This document shows, piece by piece, positions 56,379-64,000 of a stretch of 64,000 bases of DNA (positions within the stretch are counted from its first letter, which is position 1; each line of letters begins with the position of its first letter). The DNA is from Alteromonas marina (GTDB lineage Bacteria; Pseudomonadota; Gammaproteobacteria; Enterobacterales; Alteromonadaceae). A program made the translations under genes and the position numbers. The stretch spans positions 62,001-126,000 of the forward strand of contig NZ_JWLW01000015.1 in the NCBI RefSeq assembly GCF_000808575.1, in the 5' to 3' direction. The notes beneath the pieces were generated by a model that was given only the letters and a program-made list of their open reading frames with translations, was not told the DNA's origin and searched no databases.

Positions 56379-56531
56379 CTATTTGGCGCAAGAGAATTTT
56401 TGCAAAACGCTCAGCAATTGCCGGTATTCATCACATAAGGCTTCTGCATTTTGTTTAGTCATTACAAAACTAGATAAACGCGCTGAAACAGCACGTAATT
56501 TTTCTTGCAACAGCCGTAACTCATCATCCAT
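56379..56531 (-). CDS. Short ORF, 50-aa helical protein
   Basis: Not recognised. Reading leftwards from ATG 56531, the frame gives a 50-aa amphipathic, probably coiled-coil protein (MDDELRLLQEKLRAVSARLS, then a second helix with DEYRQLLSVLQKF, ending SCAK). AAAGGG lies 8 bases upstream, TATAAT-like sequence is close by, and the protein has a charge and leucine pattern of a real small helix. No overlapping gene is present. Family unknown. Confidence 0.6.
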   Translation of the reverse strand: MDDELRLLQEKLRAVSARLSSFVMTKQNAEALCDEYRQLLSVLQKFSCAK

Positions 56532-56717
56532 GATTATACCCTTTAAATTTTTCTATCTTTGATGATGCTATATATGCAGGACAAAAGGCTTTAAAACCAC
56601 CTTTTCGCCCCTACATTGTGGCACATAATATGTGCAAACAACGACTTTAGTATAACGCCAAGTTGGTCTACGACAAGCCTCTTGGCCTATTGTTTTTTTC
56701 TTGAGTGATAAATAAAA

Positions 56718-57572
56718 ATGCAAGCCTCTGAACTACAAAATAAATTTGAGCGCATAAGAGCAAATAAATGGTTTGAAGCCTTTGTTATCAGCGTTATCGT
56801 TATTTCAGCGCTCCTTGTTGGTGCTAAAACCTACGAACTTCCTGCTGGAATGTCGTCTGTTACTTTGTTTCTAGACTGGTTCATCAGCGCGTTTTTCTTA
56901 ACTGAGATTACCATTCGATTTTTAGCGGAAAAGAAAAAGCGTTATTTTTTCAAGAGCTTCTGGAACTGGTTCGACACACTCATTGTAATAATCAGCCTAA
57001 TTCCGGCAGACGATACCGAGCTTGCTCTCATAGCCCGTTTGGTTAGGGTATTCCGTGTACTTCGTATGATTTCAATCATTCCGGAGCTAAGAATATTACT
57101 TGTGTCGTTAGTTAAAGCTTTACCCCAGCTAGGCTACGTCATGCTGCTTATGTTTATTATCTTTTATATCTATGCCGCGGTGGGCAGTACACTATTTGAA
57201 ACTATTAATCCTGTACTGTGGGGCGATATTACTATCTCTATGCTGACACTCTTTAGGATCATGACCTTTGAAGATTGGACCGATGTGATGTACGAAACCC
57301 AAGAGGTGTACTCACTAAGCTGGATTTTCTACTTAACCTTTATCTTCTTTACCGCATTCGCCTTCCTTAATATGGTTATAGGCATTGTGGTAAACGTGAT
57401 GGAAAGAGAAAACGAGAAAGCAAGGGCAGAAAAAGAAGCCGCTTTACTTGAAGAGCAAATTGCACAAGGTCACGTAGAGCCTACGTTGCATGATGTTTTA
57501 AAAGAGCTGCGCGAACTTAGGGCTCAAGTTGCAGCTCAAGGCAACAAAGAATACGTGAATAAAGCTGACTAA
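56718..57572 (+). CDS. Voltage-gated sodium channel-like ion transporter (NaChBac type)
   Basis: A 284-aa single-repeat six-helix channel. S1-S3 lie at about residues 17-95; S4 holds spaced arginines (LIARLVRVFRVLRMISII); S5 follows, and the pore region contains LFRIMTFEDWTDVMYE. The Glu of TFEDW stands at the selectivity-filter position of bacterial sodium channels (TLESW in NaChBac). S6 is AFAFLNMVIGIVVNVMERENEK, followed by a long C-terminal coiled coil (EKARAEKEAALLEEQ, LKELRELRAQVAA) that would form a tetramer bundle. Sodium selectivity is inferred from family. Stands alone. Confidence 0.9.
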   Translation: MQASELQNKFERIRANKWFEAFVISVIVISALLVGAKTYELPAGMSSVTLFLDWFISAFFLTEITIRFLAEKKKRYFFKSFWNWFDTLIVIISLIPADDTELALIARLVRVFRVLRMISIIPELRILLVSLVKALPQLGYVMLLMFIIFYIYAAVGSTLFETINPVLWGDITISMLTLFRIMTFEDWTDVMYETQEVYSLSWIFYLTFIFFTAFAFLNMVIGIVVNVMERENEKARAEKEAALLEEQIAQGHVEPTLHDVLKELRELRAQVAAQGNKEYVNKAD

Positions 57573-57627
57573 CAAGCTTGGCAGAAACTTTTTTGCCAAA
57601 GCCTTTATAGTGGATGCTGTGTTTTAA

Positions 57628-57640
57628 TACCAATCCGCAT
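57628..57640. repeat. Short remnant matching the repeat-element end
   Basis: TACCAATCCGCAT is identical to the first 13 bases of the element at 43911; only this end is present. Confidence 0.4.
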
Positions 57641-57690
57641 TTCTCGCGCTCTGGGCATTCACACGGAAAAAGTTGAATGCGTAGACAAAC

Positions 57691-57715
57691 CGAAGGCCAC
57701 AATAAGTGGCCTTCG
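57691..57715. terminator. Hairpin between convergent genes
   Basis: CGAAGGCCAC (57691-57700) pairs perfectly with GTGGCCTTCG (57706-57715), loop AATAA. A clear U-tract is lacking on both sides. Confidence 0.55.
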
Positions 57716-57779
57716 TTCGTATTTAGCTTTTGTAATGCAATAAAGCAAGTCCACTAGCTCGCTGCTCGTTGAATTAGCA

Positions 57780-60554
57780 TTACACCCCGTATTGCTGCTT
57801 AAGGCTTTCGGCTCTTTGTTTTGCCGCTTCAGAGGTGAACTCTCTGCTTGCTAAGCGTCGCTTTGCTAGCGCTTTTTTATCAAGTTCAAGCAACAAGGCC
57901 ACGTGATTTAAATATACCTCATCATTAGCAATAGGGGCTGTTGAAATTTGCTCATAGAGCTTCAAAGCTTCAGCTTTTTCGCCCTTGGCAATATAAATTT
58001 GAGCAAGGGTATCCACGGCATCAGCATTTTCTCGCTGCAGCGATACAGCCTTCTTCGCAAGCTCTTCAGCTCGCTTCAGTTTTTTATCTTCAAATGCTAA
58101 ATAAGCCAGGTTGTTAAGTACCACGAAATTATCGGGGGTTTTGGTAAGTATAAGCTCGTAGGTATCAATAGCTGCGGCTCTATCTTTTCCTATTTGACGC
58201 TCAGCTAACAACATTGCACTTTGAACGTCGTTATTGTGCGTATTTACGTGCTTTTGTAGAAAGCTAAACGCTTGCTCTTTTTTACCTGACATTTCAAGGG
58301 CAGCAACAAGCAGCAAAGCATTGTCTGAGTTTGAAGTAGCATCATAAGCTGCTTTCGCGTGGTCAACCGCCTGCTCAGGCACCTTATCTATAAGGTGTAG
58401 ACGCGCAATAACGCCCCTTACGAACGGCAACGACTTAACCTCCTCAGACACATTATTGATAATCTCCCATGCCGGCTTTGATTGACCAAGACGGCTATAA
58501 AAATACGCTTTCAAAAGCGTTAGCTGAGCGTCTGGGCGCTTAGACAACACCTTGTTTGTTAACTCTAGACCTTGCTTGAATTGCTTTTGTGAGTCGACAA
58601 TAAGCAGCTTACCCAACACCGCATTTTTATCTTGTGGATAAAATGATAACCAGCGATCAAAGAAAGCCGTTGCGTCGTTTACATTATTGCTCGCAATAAG
58701 TGCCTGACCTTTTAAGTTCCAAAAAGCCTGAGGTGATGACTCGTCACCTTCAACAGCAGTCAATAGTGAAACCGTTTTATCTAGCTGGTTATTAAGCGAG
58801 TACATTCTTGCTAGTAAAAGGCGTAGGTTTACGTCGCTCTTGTTCTCATTAAATTGTGTCTGTGCATGATTAATGACAGCATCTGCATTTCCCTTTTCCA
58901 TCGCTAGCGCAAACCATAACGCTAGCGCTTGAACGTCCGAGGGATTCTTATCTATGAAGGTGCGAATAAACGCTTCCGCATTGTCTTTTTTGCCTTCGGC
59001 AACAAGTAGCTTAGTTCTAGAATACGTGATCTCATTACCCGCATCATCAAGCGCACTCGCTTTGTCGAAATATTGTGCCGCTTCTTGGTATGCACCTTCT
59101 GCCGTTGCAATGTTCCCCAAATAAATCAGGGGCGCCGCAGTCTGCGGTGAAGCCTCATGCCACTCTTTTGCAGCACTTTTTGCTTTTTCCAGCTGATTCG
59201 TCGCTATGTAGGCACGCAGTAAGGTTGCTTGCGAGGTGACGGACTCAGGTGCTTGTTCAACCGCTTGTTCGAGGTTTACTAAACCATCGATGTCATTTAA
59301 TGAAAGCTGTAAAACCCCTAAACGCGATAAGTCTTCGGCTGTAGTGCTAACCCCTTCTGATTTTTCTACCATTTGCTGAGCACCAATGACGTTGCCTTCT
59401 CTTAGCAACTGATAGCTGGCTTTCGAAAACAGGGCCGCATCAACACCCTGCTCACCTTCGACTCTTGCTAACACTTCAAGCGCCTCATCGTTTTCACCTA
59501 GTTGAAGCATGCTGTCGGCTAGCATTCGAAGGCCAGGGTGATTATCAGGCAAGCTAGACGCCACCATAGTTAAGTGGCGCTGGGCCGCCTCGAAGTCTTG
59601 AATTTGATACGCACTAAAACCCGCAACCAAACGCACAACCTGATCGCTCCTACCGTTTTGAACGGCAATTTCCAAGTGTTCAAGGGCTTTCGCGTAATTT
59701 TCGTTGGCTGACTCAATAATGCCTTTAAAAGTATTTAGCAGCGGATGGTTTTCGTTCAGCACCAACAAGTCATCGACAATAGGCTGAGCGTTATCAAGAT
59801 CTCTTATCTCAATAAGAAGCGCGGCATACGCAAATTTGCTGGTAACGTCATCAGGAAACTGGCTAACATAAACGCCATATACTTCTGCAGCTTTTTCTGG
59901 TTCGCCATTTTGCAGGTAAATTTTGGCAAGCTGTTGCAATACGTCTTTGTTGGTCGGCGCTTGCTCACGCAACGCTTCTGTTGCGGCTAATGCACCTTCC
60001 ATATCGTTTTCTAGTACGAAGGCATAACTATCAATAAGGCCCTTGTAAACAGAACTTGTATCTAGGGTAGAAAGATCGGCAAGAAGCGCTTGCGCCTCTT
60101 CTTTTTTACCAAGCTGCATCAGTGCTTGAAGCTTATAAAAGCCTACTTCTGCTGATTCAACCGCGGTCATTCCTTCTGCGCGATAGTCTACTTCAGCGAG
60201 GGCATTTTCTGCTCCTGACTGTTGATAAGCCACAGATAACAATGGAATAACTTGGCTAACGGGATGACCTAAATCCATTGCCTTGTTAAGTTCTTTTTCT
60301 GCCGCCACATAATTGTTTTGTTGTAGGTACAGTTTTCCTAGCTCAAAGCGAGGTTCTGCCGCAGTAGGACCTTTTTGAATAGCGTTTTTGTATTCAACGA
60401 TGGCCGCATCAAGCTGCTGTTGAGAGGCATAGTTTCGTGCATCAGCCAAATGGCTTTCCATCGACTTCTCGCTACACCCTGACAAAAGTGCACTGGTTAA
60501 CATAACTGCTAACGTGGTGCGTTTAATTAATTTATTAGTTCTCTGCTTTGTCAT
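57780..60554 (-). CDS. prsT: TPR-repeat lipoprotein, PrsT-like (PEP-CTERM system)
   Basis: A 924-aa protein. The signal peptide ends LLSGCSEKS, a lipobox with Cys at about residue 27. The rest is a chain of tetratricopeptide repeats (for example AAEPRFELGKLYLQQNNYVAAEKELNKA, DNFVVLNNLAYLAFEDKKLKRAEELAKKAV). Length and pattern match PrsT proteins found with exosortase/PEP-CTERM export and exopolysaccharide genes. No exosortase or EPS gene is in this window, so it is either distant from its partners or has another role. The gene is isolated from neighbours by more than 200 bp on each side. Confidence 0.82.
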   Translation of the reverse strand: MTKQRTNKLIKRTTLAVMLTSALLSGCSEKSMESHLADARNYASQQQLDAAIVEYKNAIQKGPTAAEPRFELGKLYLQQNNYVAAEKELNKAMDLGHPVSQVIPLLSVAYQQSGAENALAEVDYRAEGMTAVESAEVGFYKLQALMQLGKKEEAQALLADLSTLDTSSVYKGLIDSYAFVLENDMEGALAATEALREQAPTNKDVLQQLAKIYLQNGEPEKAAEVYGVYVSQFPDDVTSKFAYAALLIEIRDLDNAQPIVDDLLVLNENHPLLNTFKGIIESANENYAKALEHLEIAVQNGRSDQVVRLVAGFSAYQIQDFEAAQRHLTMVASSLPDNHPGLRMLADSMLQLGENDEALEVLARVEGEQGVDAALFSKASYQLLREGNVIGAQQMVEKSEGVSTTAEDLSRLGVLQLSLNDIDGLVNLEQAVEQAPESVTSQATLLRAYIATNQLEKAKSAAKEWHEASPQTAAPLIYLGNIATAEGAYQEAAQYFDKASALDDAGNEITYSRTKLLVAEGKKDNAEAFIRTFIDKNPSDVQALALWFALAMEKGNADAVINHAQTQFNENKSDVNLRLLLARMYSLNNQLDKTVSLLTAVEGDESSPQAFWNLKGQALIASNNVNDATAFFDRWLSFYPQDKNAVLGKLLIVDSQKQFKQGLELTNKVLSKRPDAQLTLLKAYFYSRLGQSKPAWEIINNVSEEVKSLPFVRGVIARLHLIDKVPEQAVDHAKAAYDATSNSDNALLLVAALEMSGKKEQAFSFLQKHVNTHNNDVQSAMLLAERQIGKDRAAAIDTYELILTKTPDNFVVLNNLAYLAFEDKKLKRAEELAKKAVSLQRENADAVDTLAQIYIAKGEKAEALKLYEQISTAPIANDEVYLNHVALLLELDKKALAKRRLASREFTSEAAKQRAESLKQQYGV

Positions 60555-60859
60555 TGTAATTCCTTGCCCTTCCTCAGATTTTTGTCGTCACATTCCTGCT
60601 CTTTGTCAAAAGCACTGACTAAACTGCTCATTATTTCATCTAATTTGTGCAATTTCGTGGCAACCTATCCATTATTCGAATATAATACTGTTTTTTGCAA
60701 CACTGCTGGCAAGCATATCGCGAAATACGCTAAGAATACGCTTCATTAACTCGCCGGACAGGCCAGTTCAACGCTGTATAGCGTCTTGCGATAATAAACC
60801 GAAAAAGTACGGTTTAGTCGTATGCCGCACCCTCCTTACTTAATGCACCAGGACCCTTA
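60555..60859. other. Divergent upstream region of prsT and deaD
   Basis: 305 bp with no credible gene. A hairpin TAAACCG/CGGTTTA (60795-60801 with 60810-60816) lies in the likely deaD leader. DeaD mRNAs are often cold-regulated through their leaders, but no defined element is recognised here. Confidence 0.45.
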
Positions 60860-62644
60860 ATGACAACAACTGTCGACATGACATTTAAAGACCTCAATTT
60901 ACCAGAACCAATCTTACAAGCCCTTGAAAAAGTTGGCTACGAGAAACCGTCTCCTATTCAGGCTGAGAGTATTCCTCTTATTCTTGAAGGGCACGATTTA
61001 CTCGGTCAGGCACAGACAGGGACAGGAAAAACCGCTGCGTTTGCCCTGCCTATGTTGGCAAATATCGATCCTGAGCAACGTAAGCCGCAATTACTGGTAT
61101 TGGCCCCAACCCGTGAACTAGCTATTCAGGTTGCAGAGGCGTTTCAGGTTTATGCGAGCTTTAGTCAAAAAATTAAAGTACTTCCAGTATACGGCGGTCA
61201 GTCGTACGACAACCAAATTCGCCAGCTTAAGCGCGGCGTTCAAGTGGTTGTGGGTACACCAGGCCGTATCATTGACCACATAAAGCGCAAAACACTAGAC
61301 TTAAGCGAACTTAAGTTCTTAGTGTTAGACGAAGCTGACGAAATGCTTCGCATGGGCTTTATTGATGATGTTGAACTTATTCTTAGCCACGCACCAGAAG
61401 AGCGCCAAACTGCGCTGTTCTCGGCAACTATGCCTGGCCCGATTAAGAAAATTACTCAACGTTACTTAAAAGATCCTAAGCACGTTAAAATTGCGTCTAA
61501 GGTAAGCACCGCGAGTACAATTCGCCAGCGTTACTGCCAAATCGCACCGCACCACAAACTTGAAGCGCTAACCCGCATCATGGAAGTGGAAGTGTTCGAC
61601 GGTATGATCATATTCGTTCGTACTAAAACCGCTACGGTTGAACTAGCAGATAAACTATCTGCTCGTGGTTACGATGTAGAGCCGCTAAACGGTGATATTC
61701 CTCAGGCAGCCCGTGAGCGTACTGTTGAAAAGCTTAAGCAGGGTAAAATTGATATCCTTGTTGCTACCGACGTAGTAGCCCGTGGTCTTGACGTTGAGCG
61801 CGTAAGCCACGTTATCAACTACGACATCCCGTACGATAGTGAGTCATATGTACACCGTATTGGTCGTACTGGTCGCGCTGGACGTCAAGGTGATGCAATC
61901 TTGTTTATTTCTCACCGTGAAAAGCGCTTGTTGTTCTCGATTGAGAAAACCACTAAGCAACCTATTGAAGCGATGCCAATTCCTTCAATTAGCGAGATAA
62001 ATGAAACCCGTTTGAGCCGCTTTAAGCAGTCAGTTGCCGAAGCAGCGCAAGACGATAGCATTGAGTCATTAATGCCAATCGTTGAGATGATTAAAGAAGA
62101 AAACGAAGCTTCTCCTGAAGTTTTGATGGCTGCACTACTTAAAATTGCGCAAGGTGATGAGCCGTTAATTCTTAAAGAATCAGATCGCCCTGATATCAAC
62201 AGCAAGCCTCCGCGTGATAGCCGCGACAGAAACTCTCGTGACGGTCGTGAGAGAAAGCCACGAGTACCTCGTGGAAACCGCAAACCTGAAGAAGGCATGC
62301 AGCGCTTCCGTATTGAAGTTGGTCATGTTCACGGCGCTAAGCCTGGTAATATCGTGGGCGCTATTGCGAACGAAGCGAATATTAATTCGAAGCACATTGG
62401 CGCTATCGAAATTTATGACAACTTCAGCACGGTAGACCTTCCTGAAGGCATGCCGAAGGAAACGCGCGATACGCTACAGGGCACCCGTGTTGCTGGTCAG
62501 CGTTTAAACATTCGCGAATGGTCAGACACGCCGCCGGCTAAAGGTCGTGGCGATCGTGGTAACCGTGGTGACAGAGCGCCTCGCGGCAATCGTGAAGACC
62601 GCCCTAATCGCGGAGACCGCGAAAACCGTAAGCGTAAGAACTAA
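60860..62644 (+). CDS. deaD: ATP-dependent RNA helicase DeaD (CsdA)
   Basis: A 594-aa DEAD-box helicase involved in ribosome assembly and cold-shock RNA unwinding. Motifs in order: Q-motif KPSPIQAESIP, AQTGTGKTAAFALP (I), APTRELAIQ (Ia), TPGRIIDH (Ib), VLDEADEMLRMG (II), FSATMP (III), VATDVVARGLDVERVSHV (V) and HRIGRTGRAGRQG (VI). A DbpA-type RNA-binding domain (QRFRIEVGHVHGAKPGNIVGAI) and a basic Arg/Gly/Asn/Asp-rich tail follow. Complete; a terminator lies just downstream. Confidence 0.96.
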   Translation: MTTTVDMTFKDLNLPEPILQALEKVGYEKPSPIQAESIPLILEGHDLLGQAQTGTGKTAAFALPMLANIDPEQRKPQLLVLAPTRELAIQVAEAFQVYASFSQKIKVLPVYGGQSYDNQIRQLKRGVQVVVGTPGRIIDHIKRKTLDLSELKFLVLDEADEMLRMGFIDDVELILSHAPEERQTALFSATMPGPIKKITQRYLKDPKHVKIASKVSTASTIRQRYCQIAPHHKLEALTRIMEVEVFDGMIIFVRTKTATVELADKLSARGYDVEPLNGDIPQAARERTVEKLKQGKIDILVATDVVARGLDVERVSHVINYDIPYDSESYVHRIGRTGRAGRQGDAILFISHREKRLLFSIEKTTKQPIEAMPIPSISEINETRLSRFKQSVAEAAQDDSIESLMPIVEMIKEENEASPEVLMAALLKIAQGDEPLILKESDRPDINSKPPRDSRDRNSRDGRERKPRVPRGNRKPEEGMQRFRIEVGHVHGAKPGNIVGAIANEANINSKHIGAIEIYDNFSTVDLPEGMPKETRDTLQGTRVAGQRLNIREWSDTPPAKGRGDRGNRGDRAPRGNREDRPNRGDRENRKRKN

Positions 62645-62657
62645 ATAGCAATACATT

Positions 62658-62697
62658 CAGCCTTTATATAACTAATTGCAATATAAAGGCTGTTTTC
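62658..62697 (+). terminator. Terminator after deaD
   Basis: CAGCCTTTATAT (62658-62669) pairs with ATATAAAGGCTG (62681-62692), followed by a T-rich stretch. Confidence 0.85.
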
Positions 62698-62773
62698 GTT
62701 GTTTTCTAATTAAAAAGAATTGGCGCAAAATAGTGTCAGTTCTTTTTTTGTATTTGAAGCTAAGAAAACCTTT

Positions 62774-64000
62774 ATGGATTACTTTCCGTTATTCCTAGAC
62801 GCCAGAAAACTCAATGTTCTAATTGTTGGGGCTGGTGAAGTTGCTGCCCGTAAGCTAGAGCTTATTATGAAGACACCTGCGACCATCACCGTGGTGGCGC
62901 CTTGGGTTTGCGATACGGTGAAGCAATTGGCGCAAAATGAGAAAGTGACACTTATTGAACGCGAGTTTGAAAATAGTGATCTCACCCATAAAGATATGGC
63001 CTTCATTGCCACCGACAAAGGCGATGTTAATCAACATATTCACGACTTAGCGCGCGCTAACAAAGTGTTGGTAAACGTGGTGGACAATACGCCGCTTTGC
63101 CAATTCATCACCCCCTCTATTGTTGACCGCTCTCCTATCGTTATTGCTATGAGTAGTGGTGGTGTAGCGCCTGTTTTGCTTCGTTATTTACGTCAAAAGT
63201 TAGAGACTGTACTGCCTGCTAACTTAAGTCGATTGGGCGCGTTTTCTGAAAAATTTCGCGACAAAGTAAAGCAAACGCTTAATGGCGTTACCGCTCGTCG
63301 ATACTTTTGGGAAGACGTGCTCGATGGTGACATTGCTGAAATGGTAGAAAAGGGCCAAGACAAAAAAGCCGATGATGCATTTGAATTAGCACTGCAAGCC
63401 GCCGCTCAAGACAAAAAAGTAGAAGGGCAAGTGTATTTAGTAGGAGCAGGCCCTGGCGACCCCGACCTTCTCACCTTTCGCGCATTGCGCTTAATGCAAA
63501 AGGCCGACGTGGTAGTCTATGACCGCTTGGTATCGCCGCAAATTCTTGAGCTTGTACGCCGTGACGCTGAGAAAATCTATGTTGGGAAAGCTAAAAGCAA
63601 TCACACGCTTCCCCAAGACGACATTAACCAATTAATGGTTGATGAGGCTAAAAAAGGCAATCGTGTGGTGCGTTTAAAAGGCGGCGACCCATTCATATTT
63701 GGACGTGGTGGAGAAGAAATTCAAACACTTATTCAGCACGGCATCGACTTTCAGGTAGTTCCCGGCATAACCGCCGCAAGCGGGGCGTCTAGCTATGCTG
63801 GCATTCCACTTACTCATCGCGATCACGCACAGTCTGTGGTATTTGCCACCGGTCACCTAAAAAATGGCACTATCGACCTCAACTGGCCTGCCCTTGCACA
63901 GAAAAATCAAACCGCTGTGTTTTATATGGGTTTGACAGGCTTGCCGATTATCTGCGAAAAGCTCATTGAACACGGTCTTGATGCCAATACGCCTATCGCT
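62774..64000 (+). CDS. cysG: Siroheme synthase CysG, 5' part (continues past window)
   Basis: The frame is open from ATG 62774 to the end of the window (409 codons). The N-terminal half is precorrin-2 dehydrogenase/ferrochelatase (MDYFPLFLDARKLNVLIVGAG, SSGGVAPVLLRYLRQKLE); the second half is SUMT (VYLVGAGPGDPDLLTFRALR, VVRLKGGDPFIFGRGGEE, VPGITAASGASSYAGIPLTH). It makes siroheme for sulfite and nitrite reductases. About 50 more codons are expected. The gene stands apart from the nitrate operon, which has its own cobA. Confidence 0.95.
   Translation, partial: MDYFPLFLDARKLNVLIVGAGEVAARKLELIMKTPATITVVAPWVCDTVKQLAQNEKVTLIEREFENSDLTHKDMAFIATDKGDVNQHIHDLARANKVLVNVVDNTPLCQFITPSIVDRSPIVIAMSSGGVAPVLLRYLRQKLETVLPANLSRLGAFSEKFRDKVKQTLNGVTARRYFWEDVLDGDIAEMVEKGQDKKADDAFELALQAAAQDKKVEGQVYLVGAGPGDPDLLTFRALRLMQKADVVVYDRLVSPQILELVRRDAEKIYVGKAKSNHTLPQDDINQLMVDEAKKGNRVVRLKGGDPFIFGRGGEEIQTLIQHGIDFQVVPGITAASGASSYAGIPLTHRDHAQSVVFATGHLKNGTIDLNWPALAQKNQTAVFYMGLTGLPIICEKLIEHGLDANTPIA

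Overview
The window looks like a chromosomal segment of a marine gammaproteobacterium of the Alteromonadales, most like Alteromonas. The basis is protein family content and gene order: nudF-yqiB-cpdA-yqiA-parE divergent from tolC, rlmG, efp/epmA/epmB, a PEP-CTERM-type TPR lipoprotein, many TonB receptors, and moderate GC. The species is inferred from recognition, not from a search. I saw no rRNA, tRNA, CRISPR array, prophage or intact transposase.

Layout. 1-2.3 kb: end of an enolase-superfamily sugar-acid dehydratase facing a lactonase-like amidohydrolase and an SDR (sugar oxidation). 2.6-5.5 kb: acyl-CoA dehydrogenase, DUF3016 protein, small membrane protein. 6-8.5 kb: ccoG overlapping srkA. 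8.6-10.9 kb: cobalamin riboswitch and btuB-type receptor. 11.2-12.5 kb: dsbA and an HD-domain phosphohydrolase. 12.6-33.2 kb: a nitrate assimilation island. It has an outer-membrane porin and nrtABD transporter, a PAS-PAS chemotaxis-type protein, a decayed GGDEF gene, the operon nirB-nirD-nasA-cobA-ybiB, a SulP transporter, and a NIT-ANTAR antiterminator (nasR-like). 33.3-40 kb: an XRE regulator with a membrane protein, then alkB-bolA-PAP2-nucleotidyltransferase, rlmG, a cyclophilin, a GNAT enzyme and a GGCT-fold protein. 40-43 kb: a TonB receptor with His/Glu-rich tracts and Zur-like upstream sites. 42.9-45.8 kb: the complete EF-P modification set (epmA, efp, epmB) with a MITE-like element inserted. 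45.8-49.8 kb: YjfB-like protein, several unknowns and a HAD phosphatase. 49.9-56.2 kb: parE, yqiA, cpdA, yqiB, nudF and divergent tolC. 56.4-64 kb: a small unannotated ORF, a NaChBac-type channel, PrsT-like lipoprotein, deaD and the 5' part of cysG.

How the parts work together. Nitrate would cross the outer membrane (porin), enter by NrtABD, and be reduced by NasA and then NirBD; CobA and CysG supply siroheme precursor for NirB. Upstream of both nrtA and nirB I see the same stacked control: a -24/-12 (sigma-54) promoter, TGCACCA/TTGGTGC boxes like NtrC sites about 65-110 bp further up, and a transcribed leader. In each leader a hairpin with loop AACGAA overlaps the ascending arm of a strong terminator. 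The NIT-ANTAR protein in the same window is the obvious partner. This combined nitrogen-limitation plus nitrate-antitermination regulon is the most coherent system in the window. Its principle is known from Klebsiella NasR; the arrangement here is inferred from sequence.
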